Shown: piece after piece, positions 57,973-64,000 of the stretch | Layout: the number at the start of each line of letters is the position of its first letter | Numbering within the stretch: position 1 is the stretch's first letter | Origin: Stropharia rugosoannulata | Taxonomy: Eukaryota; Basidiomycota; Agaricomycetes; Agaricales; Strophariaceae | DNA length: 64,000 nt | Direction: 5' to 3' | NCBI GenBank assembly: GCA_028532985.1 | Contig: JANCIK010000004.1 | Location: 558,001 to 622,000 of the forward strand | Program-made: the position numbers and the translations under genes | Notes under the pieces: model-generated | Database searches by the model: none | What the model was told of the DNA's origin: nothing | The model's input: the letters and a program-made list of their open reading frames with translations, nothing else

Positions 57973-59396
57973 ATGTTGCACTGGACTTTCGTACTCTTTG
58001 CACTCTCTCTCAGAACTGCCCTTGCCGCTAGCAATGTAGGAAATATTACTTTGCTCTCATATAATGTGGCGGGCCTTCCTGGTATACTTCTTTTTTTGTG
58101 TGCTTGCTATTGTATCTACAACTAAGTCTATCGTCAGAACTTCTCTCATCCGGAAATCCGGCCTTAAATACGGCACAGATCTCTCCGCGACTAAAGCCTT
58201 ACAATATCGTCAATGTCCAGGAAGACTTCAACTACCATGCTACCCTTTACGCATCGGACACACACGCCTACCGCACGCCTACTTCCGGCGGCGCAGGTAT
58301 TGGCTCAGGCCTCAACACTCTTTCTGATTTTCCTTACCTCGACTTCGACCGAGTTAAATGGTCCGATTGCAATTTGAGCGGAGGAGATTGTTTGACGCCT
58401 AAAGGATTCACATTCATGCGCGTGCGTGTCGCCGATGGTGCATGGATCGACGTTTACAACCTCCACACAGACGCCGGGTCCGATGCAGGAGACATCACTG
58501 CGCGGTCCAAGAACTTCGCACAACTCTCCGCATACATTTCCACATGGTCGATCGGCATGCCTATAGTCGTTATGGGCGACACAAACTCGCGATATACCCG
58601 CCCAGGCGACTCTGAATCCTTGCACTCCTTCCTCAGCAGCACTGGCACCTCCGACCTCTGGATCTCCACCATCCGCAGTGGCGGATTCCCAGCCTCTGGG
58701 TCTGATGCTCTCGTCTGCCCGTTCCCGTTCCCTACAGACACCACGGCGGCACAGACTAACCTGTGCGAGGTCGTAGATAAGATATTCGTCCGCGGCAGCT
58801 CTTCGCTCGCGTTCCCTGCTGTAACGTACGCAAATGGTCATTATGCCTTTGTAAACGGCACAGGCGCACCATTGAGCGACCATTACCCGTTGACGAGCAC
58901 CATCGCGTGGGCTCTTTCTTCCTCCCTTCGCCTTGGTGACCCGATTGGAGGACCGCATGGAGCGCATTTTAACGCCGCCGCGGCACTGCTCAGCTCGAGC
59001 GGGGGCGCAGTGCCCCGTCTCAAAACAATCACGATCCGTGGCGCTAACAGGGTGGACGGGCTGTCGTACACCACTTTATCAGGTTCCACCGCGATCACCA
59101 CTACGCATGGCGGAACTGGTGGTACGGCGTACTCTGTAACGCTTGCAGACGGGGAATACATTACCTCCGTATATGCGTGTACTGGAAAATATAGCTCCAC
59201 TACTCGTGTATTCTATTTGAAGTTGACGACGAACAAGGGCCGCACTCTTGCTGCTGGTACGACGACTAGCGAGTGTTCAACGGTGGGTGTACCTATTGAT
59301 GCATGGGCACCCGGGGCATGGGGCTTAGTCGCTTTCTGGGGGCGAAGTGGGAATGAGATTGACCGGGTTGGACCTATCTGGGGAGCAGTATACTAA
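57973..59396 (+). CDS. secreted EEP-family phosphoesterase fused to a jacalin lectin domain
   Basis: Exons 57973-58081 and 58138-59396 give 455 residues. Signal peptide MLHWTFVLFALSLRTALAA. The endonuclease/exonuclease/phosphatase domain shows LLSYNVAGLP, the metal-binding Glu in NVQEDF, NLHTDAG, VVMGDTNSRY (the GDxN-type step) and SDHYPL near residue 300, covering the family's active-site series. The last 140 residues form a jacalin-like beta-prism lectin: GGPHGAHFN, IRGANRVDGLSY, THGGTGGT, LADGEYITSVYACTG, LTTNKGRTLAAG and LVAFWGRSGNEIDRVG. Such a secreted enzyme could act on nucleic acid, sphingolipid or inositol phosphate, with the lectin tethering it to glycans. The substrate is not shown. 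Confidence 0.88.
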
Positions 59397-59714
59397 CCTA
59401 GTACCCTTGTTTAACTTGGGTATGTGATTAATTTTACCCCAGAAACAAGAGATCACCATTGTTTTAAGATTAAACTGTAGGGGTACTCAATGTACTATTG
59501 AAAACATACATTCAATCCCTGTCTCATTGATGTCAGCGGAGGCACATATACGCCGGTTAACCGGGCCGGTGGTTATCACTGTGCGGGGTGCCGAGCTTGT
59601 GCCGATTACAATGTAGTACTTACCGTTCTCGACTGCTACTGCCACCAAGCAAGCTGTAATCTGCAATTGCTGTACAAATCGCCGCAGCTCGGTCTACATG
59701 TCGCTAATATCTCA
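59397..59714. other. intergenic between EEP-jacalin and ATG15 genes
   Basis: 318 bp; 3' region of the phosphoesterase and promoter of the lipase. No distinct element. Confidence 0.35.
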
Positions 59715-61380
59715 ATGCTCCCTAAATTGCTACTAATATCTATTCTGCTTCTGGTGAACCAGTCTCTTGCATGGCGGCGAGTGTCATTCTCGTCGCACCT
59801 ACAACTCAACTTGCAAGACCTCGACAGCGATGGTGAACCATCGTACTTTACGCCGTCAGCTACACATTCGCTTCAACCTGATGCACCAAAGCTTCAGACA
59901 CGGCCAACGACCGTGTATCGACCACGTTCACTGGAAGCATTCCACCGCACCAGACGCTTATCATTCCAACATGCTCAGAGCGATATACACCCAGTGATAT
60001 GGGACCGCTTCCAAGTCGAAGGACCAGATATGAACAACTTGAATACGATCATTCAGCTGGCTCGTATGTCTGGGAATGCATATGCGCTACCAGGTCAGAA
60101 GAACTGGTACGAGGTGGATCCGGCATGGAACCGGGTATGCAATATCATTTGCCTGTGCCGCTCTAACTCAGTTATCTACCGTAGAGCTTTCCTTTTGGCT
60201 GGGAGGACGCTGACGAGGGCTTCAGAGGCCATGTATTTCTCTCGTCTGACAACTCCACTATCGTGCTGTCTATCAAGGGTACGACTCTCCAAGGACCGAC
60301 CTCCAAGCTTGACAAGTTCAATGATAATCTGTAAGACTCAGACAGATTCATTAATTATTCGAATTAACAAGTTTTAGACTATTTTCTTGCTGCTGTGCAC
60401 GAGTCGACTTCTCGTGGATATTCCGGACTGTCTGTGATTGCTATAGCGGAAGTTACAAATGCGATAACCAGTGCCTCACCGATGCTCTTGTCGAGGAAAG
60501 TTTATTCTATTCTATCGGTGTGGTACGCAGCATTATTTACTCTTCCAGGTACTACTTACTGACGGCGAATATTCAAAAGAAATTGCTCAACGATCTTCTC
60601 AAGATTTACCCAAATTCTAACGTCTGGCTGGTCGGCCATTCTCTGGGAGGCGCGCTAGCCAGTCTACTCGGCGCTACTTACGGCCTTCCTGCCATAGCTT
60701 TCGAGTCTCCAGGCGAGCGCCTCGCTGCGTCCAGACTCCATTTGCCTCTTCCCCCAATTTCCATCATCCAGCCCCCTCATCCTTACCTCTCCACCCTCAG
60801 CTGGCCTCACTTGCGCATCCCATTTCGTCTGCCATGGGGGCACAAACCGGAGGATCCACCCGTATCTACGCCCCCACCCCCCTCTCCGCCTCCAACAAAC
60901 TACCCCGTCGCGACCACGCACGTATACCACAACGCCGATCCAATTCCGCAAGGGACATGTACCGGCTTCGGTTCGCCTTGCGCACAGGCCGGCTATGCAC
61001 TGGAGACGCGCTGTCACCTCGGGCAGAGCATAATATTCGACACCGTGAACATGCTCGACTGGTCCGTGGACGTGCGCAAGCACACGATCAAGGAAGTCGT
61101 GCATAATGTACTGGAGGCCGACGTGTGGTGGGGCGATAAGCCGGAGAAGCCTGATCAGGACGGTTTACTCAGCTCGCTTTGGTGGCATTGGAAGACAGGC
61201 TTGGGCGATGGAGAGAAGGAGAAGAGGAAACACAGGAGGGGAGAGGGAAATGTACCCAGTCCAATCATTGAGACTGACTGCGTGGTATGTAATTATACGT
61301 CTTTATGGCTTGGTTCTAAATATTGCCCTTCATAGGATTGTTTCAAATGGGAGTTCGGAGACTTCAAGAAGAAAGAGTAG
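59715..61380 (+). CDS. ATG15: ATG15, vacuolar lipase of autophagic bodies
   Basis: ATG 59715 (MLPKLLLISILLLVNQSLA, signal anchor) to TAG 61380, about five introns. Exons read SFPFGWEDADEGFRGHVFLS, IVLSIKGTTLQGPTSKLDKF and DCYSGSYKCDNQCLTDALVE. Then comes the class 3 lipase core WLVGHSLGGALASLLGATYG with the GxSxG nucleophile, PAIAFESPGERLAASRLHLP, THVYHNADPIPQGTCTG (catalytic Asp) and CHLGQSIIFDTVN (catalytic His). The order and spacing are those of ATG15, which disintegrates autophagic bodies inside the vacuole. A Pro-rich insert (PPPPSPPPTNY) lies between nucleophile and Asp. The last exon ends CFKWEFGDFKKKE. Confidence 0.95.
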
Positions 61381-61497
61381 ACCACTAGGAGTATTTGTAT
61401 TATACTGTGTATGTGTACATTGTACTGTAGAAGTAGTGTAGATATGCTCGTTGTAAGGCTACATAAACTAAGTAGGACATATTTATTATAGATAATT

Positions 61498-62787
61498 TTA
61501 CAAGTGCGTGGAGGTAGGACCCCAGCCAATACAATCAAGATGAGGTAGCGCCGCCACCCGACCTTGATATTGGTCGAACAGATATTTCAATAACAAAAAC
61601 TTCGATGAACTGGGCGTATTGTTCCACGAAGCGGGAAACTCCTCGACGAGCGCGCTGGGCAAGACACCGCTGTATATGCCCACATTTTGGATGCCCGACG
61701 AGCTTGGACCCCAGCGGCACCGATACATTACAGACAGGAGCGCGAGTGCCGTCTCCACGCGCATGGCGTAGTCCATAATGTTTAATAGGGCGAATGGCTC
61801 GTTCGACATGCGGCGCATGAGAAATTGTTGCATGCGTACGATGGAGTGCTCGTTGGTCTGCACGACGGTCAGCGCCAAGGTGGACAGCAGTGGGCAGGAA
61901 AGATGCTCGAGGAGCAGGGTGGTGTCGAAGTCCGTCAGAACGATACGCAGGTGCTTGAGGTACGGCAGCGTCGCGATCTTGCGCACGCGAATAAGTGGGG
62001 CTTCGGGTAAGTTATCTGGAACTTCGTTCAGTGCCTTCACAACGTGATGGCAAATTATTGTTTCTACACGGCAGCAGAACCGCAGCAGGGTATAGCAGTC
62101 GCGATCCGTGATGACTTTTGTGAAGGTGAGGGAGTTGAAATACAAGAAATTGGGCGCTTGATTGACGACGTGGGGAAAGCTGTTTATCACAGGTGATTCA
62201 AGGCTCGTGAGATTAGTGGCAACGAAGAACTGCTTTACGTGGCGATCACTCCCTTGAATATCCGTAGATTCAATGCGGTCTACGTTCTTGAAAACGATGG
62301 AAAGCACGCCTGTCAGTGAGTCCGCAGGCCAACAATGCAGGTTGAATTTCAGCGAGAATAACCGCACACAAGTTAGGGTAAGCCAGGTTTGCAAAAAGTT
62401 CAACATTGTAAGGTGTGTTACAGGCTGGTGTAGAACTCGAGACAAAGCATAACGGTATGACACGTAAACCTGATGCCCAAGCTCGTTGTCATTCGAGGTT
62501 ACTAAAAAGTATTCAGAGTCGGGCCACCGTGGTTCGCCACCGGTTGGCTCGAGAGGCGACAATGAAAGTAAAATATAGTCGACGTGGTGGTTTTGGAACA
62601 TATCTCGGTTTATTATGCTGGTCCCCTTGTTAGGTTGACTTGCAATCAAAAATCTGGGGTCAAAACTGCCCGTGTCAGAGGGCAATTCGTCGGGAGTTCG
62701 GGCATGAGTGCCTATCTTGTCTAAATTTTGTATTGAAGAGTTTATCGGGAGGCGATAGGGATGACATGTTGGTCGTAAAGAGGCCAT
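61498..62787 (-). CDS. F-box/LRR-like protein without clear F-box, single exon
   Basis: One frame of 429 residues from ATG 62787 (MASLRPTCHPYRLPINSSIQ) to the stop at 61498. The frame is open further upstream but has no earlier ATG. Leu-rich repeat-like spacing (TPVTHLTMLNFLQTW-type, ATLPYLKHLRIVLTDFDTTL, LLEHLSCPLLSTLALTVV) and the length resemble mushroom F-box/LRR proteins, but no F-box motif is seen at the N terminus. TATATAA lies about 88 bp upstream. Perhaps a truncated or F-box-less relative of the gene at 63572; function unknown. Confidence 0.65.
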   Translation of the reverse strand: MASLRPTCHPYRLPINSSIQNLDKIGTHARTPDELPSDTGSFDPRFLIASQPNKGTSIINRDMFQNHHVDYILLSLSPLEPTGGEPRWPDSEYFLVTSNDNELGHQVYVSYRYALSRVLHQPVTHLTMLNFLQTWLTLTCVRLFSLKFNLHCWPADSLTGVLSIVFKNVDRIESTDIQGSDRHVKQFFVATNLTSLESPVINSFPHVVNQAPNFLYFNSLTFTKVITDRDCYTLLRFCCRVETIICHHVVKALNEVPDNLPEAPLIRVRKIATLPYLKHLRIVLTDFDTTLLLEHLSCPLLSTLALTVVQTNEHSIVRMQQFLMRRMSNEPFALLNIMDYAMRVETALALLSVMYRCRWGPSSSGIQNVGIYSGVLPSALVEEFPASWNNTPSSSKFLLLKYLFDQYQGRVAALPHLDCIGWGPTSTHL

Positions 62788-63571
62788 AGAAGTAGTTGTA
62801 CGGAGAAGTCGAAGAGCCACAAGTGAGATGAAGAAAGAAGGTAAAGATCTCTCCGAAAGTGTGGTGGGCCCATTATATAGCACTCATTTTCAGGCCACAA
62901 GCCACATAATATAGAGAGGGCCGCTAAGCTCAGATATCATGCGACAGAGCCACAGAGAGCCACTCGCGAGTAAGGAAATGCATCCGAGAAGCAGCCCAAT
63001 CACAGCCCAAAGAGTAGAGTCATTGGAATAAGATTCTAGTAATGTCAAAGTAAAGCAGTAGTCGTCGTCAGAAGAAAATCTTGCCGGAAACAGCCGGTAG
63101 CCTTTCCCAGCAATAAAGTAATCACGGCCCGGCAGACCGAGGCGGCTTTCATCCTTCAACGTCTCCGAGTCACCGTCCTTCAGTCCATCCCGAATTTACT
63201 CCATATACTTGCAGATTCCATACAATGTACTAAGTAAAAGAGCGACCTGAAAATAAACACTATGTAAGCTGATGCGGGATTTTGCACGCAGCAGCATTTC
63301 TTCTTCCTTGGCTCCCCTCGACTCCTTTTAACTTTACATTCATATATAACTTGCTAACCGTTTGACCAATGGAAACGAATACGCATGCTACATAGTGGGA
63401 AAGCTAACTTCTTACAGCCAGGACGCATCAGTCACCAGTGACAGAGGTCATCGGGCATCGAAATCAAAATGCAACTCTTTTTATGTAACTTGAATGCCAA
63501 CCGCCTCCGACGAGACCACTGCTCGCCCACTGCTGTCTCTCACTATAGCTCTCTCCAGGGACTCCAACACA
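62788..63571. other. divergent spacer with an ATG-less hydrophobic frame
   Basis: Holds the promoters of the divergent F-box genes. On the minus strand 62890-63180 is an open frame with two hydrophobic stretches (STLWAVIGLLLGCISLLASG and the following helix), but it has no ATG before them. It could be the last exon of an unrecognised gene or chance. Confidence 0.35.
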
Positions 63572-64000
63572 ATGTCAACTTCTCCTTTCCAGACGCGTCT
63601 GTATCACGACCTTCTCGTACGAATTGTAGGCATGAATGCAGACATGTTCACTGAAAGAAGCGCTCTCCAAAGTACATGCTCTGCATCGCAGGTATGCCAG
63701 AATTGGCGGACCATTATCCTCAGGACATCATCTATATGGGCAAAGTTGCTTGACTTGGACACAATAAGACAAGAAGACGTCTGGTGGAGAGAAGAACTTC
63801 TTCGTCGAAGTGGTCAATCACTCCTGTGGATTAAGTCAAAACGCAGAGTGGATGATGAATTGGCCAAGTTTGTTCTCGAACTTCTGGATCAACATTGGCA
63901 GCGAATCGAAAAATTATGTTTACACCCCGGGTTCAGCCTCTTTAAACCTATACGTCGTCTCAAACCCAGCGTGCAGGCAAGGCGCCTCCAATCTCTCACC
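63572..64000 (+). CDS. F-box protein, 3' end cut by window
   Basis: ATG 63572 (MSTSPFQTRLYHDLLVRIVG) runs open for 143 codons to the end of the window. The F-box core reads CSASQVCQNWRTIILRTSSI followed by WAKLLDLD, the usual L-x-S-x-VC-x-x-W-R pattern of agaricomycete F-box proteins. The start of the variable region follows (WWREELLRRSGQSLLWI). Expected to bind SKP1 and recruit substrates to an SCF ligase. No intron in the visible part. Confidence 0.75.
   Translation, partial: MSTSPFQTRLYHDLLVRIVGMNADMFTERSALQSTCSASQVCQNWRTIILRTSSIWAKLLDLDTIRQEDVWWREELLRRSGQSLLWIKSKRRVDDELAKFVLELLDQHWQRIEKLCLHPGFSLFKPIRRLKPSVQARRLQSLT

Noticed and set aside
58305..58967. Minus-strand frame of 220 codons
   Set aside because: Antisense to the EEP domain, whose catalytic motifs are on the plus strand. 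GC-rich third positions keep the antisense frame open.
62890..63159. Minus-strand two-helix frame
   Set aside because: No ATG ahead of the helices; could be an exon, but no donor/acceptor partner was found.

Overview
The window is nuclear DNA of a filamentous basidiomycete, most likely an agaricomycete. Genes are split by many short introns of about 45-80 bp with GT..AG ends. The set is fungal: ATG15 lipase, a lone RNA guanylyltransferase, NEDD1, dynactin p27, SKP1. It also holds the Ser/Thr-stalk membrane proteins and fast-evolving F-box-like genes typical of mushrooms. No rRNA, tRNA, CRISPR array or intact transposon was recognised.

Layout. 0-10 kb: a four-helix membrane protein (minus), an outlying member of a stalked membrane-protein family (copy A), a small orphan gene, and a divergent pair made of a beta-trefoil-like gene and a small Ser/Pro-rich gene. 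10-22 kb: three long minus-strand housekeeping genes, namely a P4-ATPase flippase, the FAN1 repair nuclease and NEDD1. 22-35 kb: a tandem array of five further copies (B-F) of the stalked membrane-protein family. B is intact. C, D, E and F have ruined ectodomains, but C, D and F keep long open frames over stalk, membrane helix and cytoplasmic tail.

35-49 kb: dense housekeeping genes. These are a WDR53-like WD40 protein, a Tim17-like membrane protein divergent from dynactin p27, an F-box-like gene, a glutamine-synthetase-like enzyme with a 9-nt microexon, a DUF3074 protein, mitochondrial bL27 divergent from SKP1, and mRNA guanylyltransferase. 48-58 kb is gene-poor, with one solid two-exon gene (52.2-53.0 kb). 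58-64 kb: a secreted EEP-phosphoesterase/jacalin fusion, ATG15, an F-box/LRR-like gene and the start of an F-box gene cut by the window end.

The genes do not form one pathway. The main biological story is the stalked receptor-like family: signal peptide, about 140-residue ectodomain, Ser-rich stalk, one membrane helix with a Gly-rich start, coiled coil, and a C-terminal PPxY motif in every copy. PPxY motifs bind WW domains of Rsp5/Nedd4 ubiquitin ligases, which suggests regulated endocytic turnover. Gene models were spliced by eye from reading frame, splice consensus and family similarity remembered from known proteins. No database search was run.
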